This document shows positions 16,415 through 23,632 of a DNA stretch of 30,053 nt, piece by piece (position 1 is the first letter of the stretch; every line of letters starts with the position of its first letter). Origin of the DNA: CAZOIA01 sp964579675 (GTDB taxonomy: Bacteria > Planctomycetota > Phycisphaerae > UBA1845 > PWPN01). The notes under the pieces were generated by a model that did not search any database, had not been told where the DNA came from, and saw only the letters and a list, made by a program, of their open reading frames with translations. The position numbers were made by a program, and so were the translations under genes. The stretch spans positions 1-30,053 of the forward strand of contig CAZOIA010000049.1 in the NCBI GenBank assembly GCA_964579675.1. The letters run 5' to 3'.

Positions 16415-18608
16415 TGTGGTGGACGATGCTGTGCGTGACCTGCTGCTTGAGCAGGTCGCGGCTGTGCGGCACCATTTTGCGACCGTACTCGATCCCAGAT
16501 CAGGCCTCCCAGCGGTGGCGCGTGTTGTACTCAAAGAAAATGCGATAGCGAAGAGTCACCGTCCTAAGCAGCTGTTTGGGAAGGACACCTGTCCCATCAT
16601 CGGTGGCGAGACATTCGGAAGTCTGCTCGTCAGTGTCTCGCACGCCGGAGTCCAGCGTTTGGAGCGCGACATTCGTCAGGGTACGACCGGCGACGTAGCC
16701 GCTGACATCTCCACGGTGAACCGCATCGAGCCATACACTGGCGACGATGCTGCTGGCCCCCTCGGTGTTCAGGGCCTGCAGACCGCAGTGACGGGACAAC
16801 ACCCTCGCAGCCTCAAGTTTCGTCTGTTTCAGCACAAGAACTCGGTTGCGGACGACCGAGTTCGAGCCGCCTTCTTCGATTTGGTGAGGGCGTTGAGGTT
16901 GCCGGATCCCGAGCCGCTCCCATACCTCTCCGGTGTGCGTGTGTATCGGGTCCGTGACGTGTGGCCAGAAGTCATCCCGCAACTTGCGGGCTTCGTTGGA
17001 ACGCAAAACCTGGGTATTTTTCCACAGTTTCGCCTGTTTGCGCAGTATATTCCGCAGGGCCAGTTGACGGCGGAACGCTTTCCCGTTCCCGACCCGAACC
17101 AGCGATACCCGGTCGTGGGATTGATCGACTCCGGCACGGATCCCAACAACCCCCTTCTCCAGGCGTGGGTGGTAAACCGGGACGAGGAGGATGTGCCGAG
17201 TGCGGACCAAGATAACAATCACGGAAGCTTCGTGGCTGGGCTGATCATCAACGGCCGCAAGCTGAACCACGACGACAGCCGGTTCCCATCGTCTCAAGCC
17301 AAGATCGTGGACGTTGTGGCGATGCCCAAGCCGGATACCCCTGTGGAAGAAGCGGACCTGCTGCGAACCATCCGCCGCGTGGTTCAGAAGTACCCCAATA
17401 TCCGAATATGGAATCTGTCAGTTAGCCGGACTGACATGACGTGTCGTGACGATGGTTTCTCTGACTTCGGGATCGAACTTGACGCCATCCAGAAGCAGTT
17501 CGACGTAACGTTCCTTACCTGTGCAGGGAACTATGCGGAGCCACCTCTACGAGGCTGGCCCCCTGCTGATCTTGGCGAGAGCGACCGGGTGTTTCCGCCC
17601 GCGGACGCAGCGTTGAGCGTTACCGTGGGGTCGATGGCACATCTCGATCGAGCCAATTCGCGTGTCCGTCGCGAGGAGCCCTCCCCCTTTTCTCGCCGCG
17701 GCCCAGGAGCCGCATTCCTTCCGAAGCCAGAAGTGTGTCACTACGGAGGCAACTGCGCACCTGACCTCAGCTACCACCAAGTCGGTGTTGTTTCACTCGA
17801 TGGAATTGGTCATGTTGCCGAGGCAATTGGAACCAGTTTTTCCACCCCGCTGGTTACAGCATTGCTTGCGAGTATTCGGGCGGGGGTGGTCGACCCACTT
17901 TCACGCAACCTTGCGAAGGCGTTGCTGGTACAGTCCGCGGCGCTTCGAGGCGGGCCGATTGTGCCCGGCCACCTGCGTTACAAGGGGTTCGGCGTGCCGG
18001 GCGAGGTGGACGAAATTCTTACATGCGCCCCCTGGCAGGCGACGCTGGTGCTCGAACCCGAATTGCATCCGCGGCGTCGGGTGTTCACGCGGGAGGATTT
18101 CCCAATCCCGCAGTGCTTCCGTCTGCCGGATGGTCGTGTTGAGGGTGAGTTTCTCATGACGTTGGTCTACGACCCGCCGCTCGATCCAACTGCTGGAGCT
18201 GAGTACTGCCAAGTGAACGTAGACGTGTCGCTGGGCACCTACGATCCCGGCTCCGACGGCAAGAGAGTCCACAAAGGCCAGATACCTCTAGACCCTGATC
18301 CGTCCGACCTCAGCAAACTCTACGAGAAGAACCTGATCGAGTACGGGTTCAAGTGGTCTCCCGTCAAGGTGTATCGGCGAAAAATGACCGCAGTGACCGG
18401 TAACCGTTGGCGCATCCGGCTTCGTCTTCTGCACCGCGCGGGCCTTGTCGAAGCTGCGCCGCAAGGCGTCGCGCTGATCATCACATTGTTCGATCCTAAG
18501 AAGCGGAAGGCTGTCTACAATGACGTCGTGACCGCGATGAATCGGTCGGGCTGGATTGCCCAAGATCTTCGAGTCGATGAACGCATCCGCGCGCGCACTC
18601 GCGGTTGA
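16311..18608 (+). CDS. ietS: Subtilisin-like (S8) serine protease of an IetAS-type pair (IetS)
   Basis: The 765-residue protein carries the S8 catalytic triad: Asp273 in VVGLIDSGTD, His304 in NNHGSFVAGL and Ser509 in GTSFSTP. The oxyanion Asn407 lies in TCAGN. The first ~260 residues and last ~200 are non-protease domains, probably for partner binding and sensing. No signal peptide is seen, so it should act in the cytoplasm, unlike most subtilases. ATG 16311 has GAAGGA upstream; ATG 16296 in the same frame has none. It overlaps the end of ietA by 104 nt in a different frame, so the two must be made together. Known role of the family: a protease whose toxicity is restrained or directed by the AAA partner. 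Confidence 0.85.
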   Translation: MPEDERRLPIKVVLPQEQDLRPVPPGGSQRKIFGDVVDDAVRDLLLEQVAAVRHHFATVLDPRSGLPAVARVVLKENAIAKSHRPKQLFGKDTCPIIGGETFGSLLVSVSHAGVQRLERDIRQGTTGDVAADISTVNRIEPYTGDDAAGPLGVQGLQTAVTGQHPRSLKFRLFQHKNSVADDRVRAAFFDLVRALRLPDPEPLPYLSGVRVYRVRDVWPEVIPQLAGFVGTQNLGIFPQFRLFAQYIPQGQLTAERFPVPDPNQRYPVVGLIDSGTDPNNPLLQAWVVNRDEEDVPSADQDNNHGSFVAGLIINGRKLNHDDSRFPSSQAKIVDVVAMPKPDTPVEEADLLRTIRRVVQKYPNIRIWNLSVSRTDMTCRDDGFSDFGIELDAIQKQFDVTFLTCAGNYAEPPLRGWPPADLGESDRVFPPADAALSVTVGSMAHLDRANSRVRREEPSPFSRRGPGAAFLPKPEVCHYGGNCAPDLSYHQVGVVSLDGIGHVAEAIGTSFSTPLVTALLASIRAGVVDPLSRNLAKALLVQSAALRGGPIVPGHLRYKGFGVPGEVDEILTCAPWQATLVLEPELHPRRRVFTREDFPIPQCFRLPDGRVEGEFLMTLVYDPPLDPTAGAEYCQVNVDVSLGTYDPGSDGKRVHKGQIPLDPDPSDLSKLYEKNLIEYGFKWSPVKVYRRKMTAVTGNRWRIRLRLLHRAGLVEAAPQGVALIITLFDPKKRKAVYNDVVTAMNRSGWIAQDLRVDERIRARTRG

Positions 18609-18634
18609 ATCCGTGGCCCTTGAGGAGAATCGAG

Positions 18635-18868
18635 ATGGCAACGAGGAAGACGTATCATGTGGCGCCGAACCCCGATGGCGGCTGGAACGTGAAGGCTGAG
18701 CGTGCGTCACGAGCATCGAGCTCGCATGACACGAAGGCAAGCGCCGTCGATCGTGCCAAGGTGCTGGCAAAAGCACAACCCTTGGGGCAGGTGGTGATCC
18801 ACAAGCAGGACGGGAGGATTCAGACGGAGCACACGTATGGCCAGGACCCCTATCCTCCGAGAGGCTGA
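18635..18868 (+). CDS. DUF2188 family small protein
   Basis: The 77-residue product matches the DUF2188 pattern: TYHVAPNPDGGWNVKAE at the start, ASAVDRAKVLAK in the middle, then QVVIHKQDGRIQTEHTYG and a DPYPPRG end. Function of the family is unknown; members are common near defence and stress genes. ATG 18635 follows GAGGAG by 7 nt; the longer in-frame start at 18605 lacks a site. It lies 26 nt after the protease stop and is probably its co-transcribed partner. Confidence 0.85.
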   Translation: MATRKTYHVAPNPDGGWNVKAERASRASSSHDTKASAVDRAKVLAKAQPLGQVVIHKQDGRIQTEHTYGQDPYPPRG

Positions 18869-18878
18869 GGCCCCTGGC

Positions 18879-18907
18879 TTGACATGGCCCTAACAGAATC
18901 CTAACGT
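18879..18907 (+). promoter_or_regulatory. Candidate promoter for the three-gene cassette
   Basis: TTGACA (18879-18884) is a perfect -35 box, but the best -10 at a 17-bp distance, TAACGT (18902-18907), matches poorly. It lies in the 154-bp gap before the gene at 19023. Weak support only; the cassette may also be read through from ietAS. Confidence 0.3.
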
Positions 18908-19022
18908 ACCCGTAGATCCGCCGCCGGGCGGATGCCAGCAAGTCAGTCCGGCCGGGGCTGGCCAGGGAATCGCGTGTCAGGGATGGCGCGGCCCAGCGGG
19001 TCGATTTGTTCAGGAGGCAACC

Positions 19023-20204
19023 ATGGCCCGCCAGTACTCCGCAAAGACCTTCTTTCGGAATGCTCCTAACGCCTTGCTGGCAGAGTACTTCGAACACGCC
19101 GGGGCAAACCTCGACATCCCTTGGGGAGACCTGCGGGAAACCGAGGTCGAACCCATCTTCGAGGCGATGGAGGGCCTGGACCACGAGCCCCAAAGTCGCA
19201 TCGAAGGCGACTTGCGGTTCGTCAACGAGCTGGCATGCGAGGCCGGTGTGCAGGCCATCCTTGAGGAAGCCCGTTCCTGGGGCAGGGACTGGTCGGAACA
19301 GTTCGCCGAGATGAAGAACCACTATGAGCGAGCCCTCTGGACCTTTCTCCATGAGCCCACGCGATTCGAGGCGGCGGGCCGCTTCCACGAGATGGATCGT
19401 GTCGGCGGATGGTGGCGCCGCTTTGTGGGCAAGCGACTTGATGCCTCGACGGAGCCAGAGGCGATCGAAGCGCTGAAGCAAGGGGTGTCACACTTTTACC
19501 GCCGGCAGGGGCGAGGGCGGCGTTGTGAAGTCGATCCCTACCAGCGCGAGGCTCCGGACCGGGCGTGCTACTTCGCCTACCCTGAGGACTACGCGACGGA
19601 TGACCTGGGCTATGATGACAAGGGCCGCCTCCAGAGGCGACCGAGAAGGTCCGTCTTCGAGGTGATCTTCGTGTACCGCCCCGAGGAAGGGATGCTTGAG
19701 ATGCATGCCCGCGGCGACAAGAAACAGAAGGAGGCGCTCGCGGAGATCTTCTGCACCGCCATCCTCGGCCTGACGGCGCTGCCCGACGACAGCGGACGAC
19801 CACCCTACGACCTGAGCATCCTCAAGGATCCGGCGTTCAAGTTCGAGACCGAACCGCAGGACCGTATCGCATCCGTGGTAGTCCGCCAACTCCGACTCGA
19901 CCTGCCCAAGAACGAGGACAGGGGACGCAATCCTCGGATGATTCTCATGACGACGCCCACTCCCGCCAGTCCGCGAGCGTTATACCGGCTTCTGGAGAAA
20001 TCGCTGAGCCCCGATCTGCTCAGGCTCGGCGACGTGGACATCTCCAACGCGAAGTTGACGTTCACTTTCCGCCCGCTCGGCGACAAACGCCCCAAGACGC
20101 TCACGTTCGAGGTGACCTATCCGGATCGGTGTACGCTCAAGGACGACCCGTACGATCAGATCGCCCGCAAGTGTCTCAGGAAATGGACCATCGCCCGTGA
20201 TTGA
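19023..20204 (+). CDS. Hypothetical protein of a three-gene cassette
   Basis: The 393-residue protein starts at ATG 19023 behind AGGAGG with a 5-nt spacer, the best ribosome site in the region. I recognise no family. The N-terminal ~150 residues are acidic and probably helical (FFRNAPNALLAEYFEHAG; FEAMEGLDHEPQSRIEGDL). The middle has an aromatic/charged block around DRACYFAYPEDYATDD. The C-terminal half looks alpha/beta (SVFEVIFVYRPEEGMLEMHA; LTFTFRPLGDKRPKTLTFEV), perhaps a sensing or substrate domain. No membrane segment or signal peptide is seen. Its end overlaps the next gene by 8 nt, so the two are co-translated. A defence role is suggested only by the company of operon A and IetAS. Confidence 0.8.
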   Translation: MARQYSAKTFFRNAPNALLAEYFEHAGANLDIPWGDLRETEVEPIFEAMEGLDHEPQSRIEGDLRFVNELACEAGVQAILEEARSWGRDWSEQFAEMKNHYERALWTFLHEPTRFEAAGRFHEMDRVGGWWRRFVGKRLDASTEPEAIEALKQGVSHFYRRQGRGRRCEVDPYQREAPDRACYFAYPEDYATDDLGYDDKGRLQRRPRRSVFEVIFVYRPEEGMLEMHARGDKKQKEALAEIFCTAILGLTALPDDSGRPPYDLSILKDPAFKFETEPQDRIASVVVRQLRLDLPKNEDRGRNPRMILMTTPTPASPRALYRLLEKSLSPDLLRLGDVDISNAKLTFTFRPLGDKRPKTLTFEVTYPDRCTLKDDPYDQIARKCLRKWTIARD

Positions 20205-21090
20205 GGTTTTCCATCACATTCTACGTCTGACCGACCAGCTCGAATCGCCGGTATTCGACCATGCGGAGATCCGCCGCTGGCCGCGAGGGACCCGCGAACG
20301 GTTCAGCGAGCTGGGGCTGCTGCGGGAGATCGAGCCGGCGGAATCGATCCTGTGCGTCAGCTGCGGCGAGCACGTGATCACGCCTGACATCTGCGAGTAT
20401 CCGGTCGTGGGCAAGACGGTTGGTGTCGCTAAGTGCCCCGAGTGCGGCCGGGTCGAAATCGAGTTGGATCAACTGCGACAATGGGCGCCGGCGTTCGATG
20501 GGCTCGTGCGGTTGCTAGGCGCCGAACTCTCTTTTCACGCGCCGATAACGCCTGTCGTTCCCGGGAGAGGTTGTCTCCTCGGAACCATGGCGACCGCTGG
20601 GGGGCCGATGGATGTATTCCTGTTCCGTGGGCTCTGTTGGCACGACGCCCAGTCGGTGATGGAGAGCGTGGCACGGTTTAACGCCGCCTCCAGCCCTGTG
20701 GTCATCGTCTTTCACCAAGTCCCCGCGAAGCCGAGGCTCTGGGGACCGATGCAGTCCGAAATCCTCTCACTTGTGGAGCTTTCGACGTGGCATGAGACCG
20801 AGCAGCGCCCCGATTTTTCGCCGCTCCTGAGGATGCTTGGAACCCTCCGCCCGCCAGTAAAGGAGGAGGCCTGGTTGACAGTAACAGAGTGTGCGCAGCT
20901 CCTGCTCGATGTTGTTTCCGGCCTTGATCTCGAAAAGGCCAAGGCACGCGTTTCTAAAGCGGCAAGCGACGGCAAGTTCAGAACGAACGGGAAGAAAGGC
21001 ACGGATCGTCGTGTCGATCGTGACAGCTTCAGCACTTGGCGACTCGAGCAGCGTGAGCGCGACCTCGACGCAGCAGACGCGAAGTGGTAA
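20197..21090 (+). CDS. Zinc-ribbon protein with a C-terminal HTH-like domain, function unknown
   Basis: The 297-residue protein starts with GTG 20197 inside the previous gene. Residues 53-83 form a zinc ribbon (C53/C56 and C80/C83, CVSCG and CPECG). The centre (about 110-215) contains hydrophobic strands such as MDVFLFRGLCW and PVVIVFHQVP, compatible with an alpha/beta domain. The last ~65 residues (LTVTECAQLL, then KARVSKAASDGKF, then RRVDRDSFSTWR) resemble an excisionase-type HTH, implying DNA binding. The layout suggests a nucleic-acid-binding adaptor or regulator for the cassette. No known family is recognised. Confidence 0.75.
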   Translation: MIEVFHHILRLTDQLESPVFDHAEIRRWPRGTRERFSELGLLREIEPAESILCVSCGEHVITPDICEYPVVGKTVGVAKCPECGRVEIELDQLRQWAPAFDGLVRLLGAELSFHAPITPVVPGRGCLLGTMATAGGPMDVFLFRGLCWHDAQSVMESVARFNAASSPVVIVFHQVPAKPRLWGPMQSEILSLVELSTWHETEQRPDFSPLLRMLGTLRPPVKEEAWLTVTECAQLLLDVVSGLDLEKAKARVSKAASDGKFRTNGKKGTDRRVDRDSFSTWRLEQRERDLDAADAKW

Positions 21091-21119
21091 GGTCTCCGTC
21101 ACGCAGAGGAGAACAGAGA

Positions 21120-21374
21120 ATGGCAGTTGATGCGATCGTGCGTGTGTCTTTCCAGTCGAATGTGCTGGCTAATCAGGCAGCCAACAACGCCATGGTCGGC
21201 CATGCTCAGGCAGCCACAGGAGGCGGGCCGTTCGAGCGCGTCGGCACTGCAGCCTATTCCTGCTCCAATGCCGATGAGCTGCAGGTTGCCCAAGCCCTGG
21301 CACAGCTCGGCCAAGCCCTGGTCATGCATGCGCCGGATATCGACTTCGTGGGAGTTACCTTGGTGCGCCGTTAG
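21120..21374 (+). CDS. Small hypothetical protein
   Basis: The 84-residue product starts at ATG 21120 with GAGGAG upstream (in AGAGGAGAACAGAGA), 29 nt after the previous stop; an in-frame start at 21084 has no such site. It is Ala/Gln rich and probably helical, with NVLANQAANNAMVGHAQAA and ADELQVAQALAQLGQAL. No family is recognised. Third member of the cassette by spacing and strand; it may be a small partner of the two larger proteins. Confidence 0.65.
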   Translation: MAVDAIVRVSFQSNVLANQAANNAMVGHAQAATGGGPFERVGTAAYSCSNADELQVAQALAQLGQALVMHAPDIDFVGVTLVRR

Positions 21375-21656
21375 GTTCGGGCGCGCAAGGGAAGAGGGAA
21401 GGTATGCCTACTTGCCAGCGGTCGTTTCTTGATGTGCTCGGTTTTCCTTGCGTGCGCTGATTACTCAGCGAGTTTCTCGGCTTGGTAACGCGCGCTACTC
21501 CGAGACCCGACCTCGAAGGAGCTGGTGGTTCTGCGCGGTGTACACCGCGCTGGCGGCCACAAACTCGGACGAATAGCAACAACGTTGACATGCCTTGCAA
21601 TCTGCAAGTCGCGTTGGTATCGTTGTTTGCGCGTTTCAGGCTGGGGCAGGCGTGCG
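21375..21656 (+). other. Non-coding stretch left of the att-like site
   Basis: No gene is supported in this ~280-bp stretch. It includes the 18-bp palindrome at 21533-21550. By position it could form one arm of the attachment site. An open frame on the minus strand here is an artefact of reading the tRNA fragment backwards. Confidence 0.4.
21533..21550. repeat. Perfect 18-bp palindrome
   Basis: GCGCGGTGTACACCGCGC is identical to its reverse complement over all 18 bases, with no spacer. It lies in non-coding DNA about 105 bp before the tRNA fragment. Such a site suits a dimeric regulator or recombination accessory protein; the binder is unknown. Confidence 0.55.
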
Positions 21657-21698
21657 TTCCCAAGCTGGACGTCGTGGGTTCGAATCCCATCGCCCGCT
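21657..21698 (+). repeat. 3' fragment of a tRNA-Gly gene; att core candidate
   Basis: The 42 nt comprise the anticodon loop TTCCCAA (anticodon CCC, Gly), the 3' anticodon strand, variable loop, the T-arm GTGGGTTCGAATCCCAT and the 3' acceptor strand CGCCCGC. The matching 5' strand GCGGGCG, a D-arm and a paired 5' anticodon strand are absent upstream, so this is not a working tRNA. A 3' tRNA fragment beside a tyrosine integrase gene is the classic mark of attP or of an integration junction. CTTTCC-A-GGAAAG at 21697-21709 forms a further small inverted repeat. Confidence 0.75.
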
Positions 21699-21709
21699 TT
21701 CCAGGAAAG

Positions 21710-21751
21710 GACGCCTCCCGGTGACAGGCATCGCCAGGAGGCGTCTTTCTT
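21710..21751 (+). terminator. Rho-independent terminator
   Basis: GACGCCTCC (21710-21718) pairs perfectly with GGAGGCGTC (21737-21745) across an 18-nt loop and is followed by TTTCTT. It is oriented with the tRNA fragment and probably derives from the tRNA gene's own terminator, carried along with the att segment. It would also stop readthrough from the defence modules into the antisense strand of the integrase. Confidence 0.7.
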
Positions 21752-21857
21752 GCGTCGTGTCAAAGCCTTACGACGATTTGTTGGTGGCCAGTTCGCGGAG
21801 GACTTGGCCTCGGTTCTGCCAACGTGTGACACGAAATCCCTCCCCCGGACTGCCTTC

Positions 21858-21909
21858 CGTGCAAGCGCTCGTACAAGCGCCCGAAATCACGTGCAAGGAC
21901 TCGTACAAG
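21858..21909 (+). repeat. Four CGTRCAAG direct repeats, candidate integrase arm sites
   Basis: CGTGCAAG (21858), CGTACAAG (21870), CGTGCAAG (21890) and CGTACAAG (21902) form two pairs with 12-bp internal spacing, the pairs repeating at 32 bp. They lie between the tRNA fragment and the integrase stop codon. Tyrosine integrases of the lambda type bind short direct repeats (arm sites) flanking the core, so this is a natural arm array. Confidence 0.6.
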
Positions 21910-21912
21910 GAT

Positions 21913-23409
21913 TCAGGCGGAATTCGCTGCCTTGGCGGGCGATTCGGATGCGTCAAACGCCGGAAGTGCATTGATCGCAGCGCCCACATCCAGCAGCACC
22001 GGGTCGGTGTAGATGTTCATCGTCAGGTCCAACGAGTTGTGCCGCATTGCCGCCATCGCCACGCGCGGGGCCACGCCGGCCTTGCTGAGGTGCGTGCCGA
22101 AGGTGTGCCGGAGGGCGTGGATGTCCACCACACGGCCGCGCTCATCTCGCTTGGGAATCCCCGCCGCCGCGAGGTCGCGGTTGAAGATCTTGATGAAGTC
22201 GCGAGGCACGGTGAACAGCGGCATGTTCGCCGAGAGCCGCATCGGCACTGCCCGGCCCGTCCGAGTAGCCCGCTCCTGCTCCCAGCGCAGGCGCTCGGTC
22301 AGGGAATCCTTCATCCCGGCCACCAGGTCAGCCCTCAAAGGTATCTTCGCCCCGCGCCCGGCCTTCTCATCCTTGGCCAGAAGCTCAGCATAGGGTCGCG
22401 GGCTGTCCAGCACCAGTTGCCCGACCGTCAGGCTGGCCAGTTCCCCTTTCCGTAGCCCGGTCAGGACGAGCGTCTTGTAGATCAACTCCCGTTCGCGACC
22501 AAGTAGTTCCAGCTCGACGAGGCGGTTGGGCTGGCCAGCCAGCACGTCGCATCCTCGCCGGTAAGCATCCTCCAATACCTCGAACGTCAGCCCGGCCTTT
22601 GACCACGTGCTTCGTCCTTTCCGCTGCTTCTTGGGCTTCGGGATATTCTCGCGCCCAAGTTCCGCGATGGGCCGCAGCCGTGCCGCCTTGAACAATCTGA
22701 CGATCTCATTCTCCGTCAGTGCCCGCCGTGTGCGGCGTCGATCCGAATGCTCGTCGGCCTTGCAGAGCTTCGCCAGGGGGTTCGCCGCCAGCCGGTCGGT
22801 CTCCACGCACCAGTTGCAGAATCGCACGATGGCCGAGCGGTGCATGTTCCTCGTACGTGCGCCCATGCCATCAGCCTCTTGGTGGTTCATCCACTTCTCC
22901 ATGGCGTTACGGATGACATCGCCTAGCACCTGGAACCTGCAATCAGTCACGACCTTGTTCAGGTGCCGTTCGACATTCTCGCGGTGTTTGGCCGATACCT
23001 TCTTGCCCCGGACCGTCTTGGCCTTGAGGTGCTCAAGGTAGTCGGCCATGTGCCGACCGATGGGACGCTCAGCGTGGTTTGCCTGCCGGTCCTGCTCGGG
23101 CGTAATAATGCCCGCCTTCAGGTGCTCGATCCGTTTGGTGATGTCCGCGAGCACCTGTCGGGCAGCCTGTTCGTCCTTGCAGCCGGTCGATTCGATACGC
23201 TCCACGCCATTGGCGTCGCGGTATCGGGCGAAGTACGTCGGGCTCTGGCGGATGATCTTCACCTCGCCGTTCCTACCCCTGGTGATCTCGTCGTACTTCC
23301 GCCGGCCCCGGCGGTCGAACCACATGGCCATCTGCCGCCCACGCCGCTCAACGATCGCGACGCTGTTGGGCAGGGGCTGCGTGTACGTTTTTCGGAATAC
23401 CGTTGCCAT
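21913..23409 (-). CDS. Tyrosine-family site-specific integrase
   Basis: The 498-residue protein has the phage integrase catalytic set: Arg320 in LVLTGLRKGEL, Lys355 in the beta-hairpin region GRGAKIPL, His431 and Arg434 in HALRHTFGTH, His457 in MRHNSLDLTM and the nucleophile Tyr467 in NIYTDP. The N-terminal part (about 1-110) is basic with an arm-binding character, and about 115-215 is the SAM-like core-binding domain. ATG 23409 has GGAG 9 nt upstream; a longer in-frame start at 23442 lacks one. It is the last gene of the minus-strand run, with its 3' end facing the tRNA-Gly fragment and the repeat array. It should integrate and excise the element at a tRNA-Gly gene. Confidence 0.92.
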   Translation of the reverse strand: MATVFRKTYTQPLPNSVAIVERRGRQMAMWFDRRGRRKYDEITRGRNGEVKIIRQSPTYFARYRDANGVERIESTGCKDEQAARQVLADITKRIEHLKAGIITPEQDRQANHAERPIGRHMADYLEHLKAKTVRGKKVSAKHRENVERHLNKVVTDCRFQVLGDVIRNAMEKWMNHQEADGMGARTRNMHRSAIVRFCNWCVETDRLAANPLAKLCKADEHSDRRRTRRALTENEIVRLFKAARLRPIAELGRENIPKPKKQRKGRSTWSKAGLTFEVLEDAYRRGCDVLAGQPNRLVELELLGRERELIYKTLVLTGLRKGELASLTVGQLVLDSPRPYAELLAKDEKAGRGAKIPLRADLVAGMKDSLTERLRWEQERATRTGRAVPMRLSANMPLFTVPRDFIKIFNRDLAAAGIPKRDERGRVVDIHALRHTFGTHLSKAGVAPRVAMAAMRHNSLDLTMNIYTDPVLLDVGAAINALPAFDASESPAKAANSA

Positions 23410-23565
23410 ATCGACTCCATTCCTCGGGCCCCATGGCCCCATTCAGGTTCGTTTCTGCCCCTCCGGCCGGTTGTCCACACTGAGCCTCGTCGGCGGCGAC
23501 AAATCAAGTCCATTCCGACGACGGGCGGGTTGTTTTCGAGAAAGTCTCTGAGGCGCGCGGTGCCT

Positions 23566-23605
23566 AAAGTGCCACAATTCACCCTGGCCTGATTTCTGGC
23601 ACTTT
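23566..23605. repeat. Inverted repeat between primase and integrase genes
   Basis: AAAGTGCCA (23566-23574) and TGGCACTTT (23597-23605) are exact reverse complements around 22 nt, in the 223-bp gap between the primase stop and the integrase start on the minus strand. It could be a weak terminator, an RNA hairpin or an operator controlling integrase expression. The rest of the gap shows no supported gene. Confidence 0.5.
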
Positions 23606-23632
23606 TGGTACTGCGCGCCCGGGCCGCGTGCG

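Noticed and set aside
21620..21700. A complete functional tRNA-Gly gene
   Set aside because: The T-arm, variable loop and 3' acceptor are present, but no 5' acceptor GCGGGCG, D-arm or paired 5' anticodon strand precedes them.
21355..21832. Minus-strand open frames with GFEPTTSSLG- and DGIRTHDVQLG-like sequence
   Set aside because: These strings are the known artefact of translating the antisense of a tRNA gene; they confirm the tRNA fragment rather than a protein.
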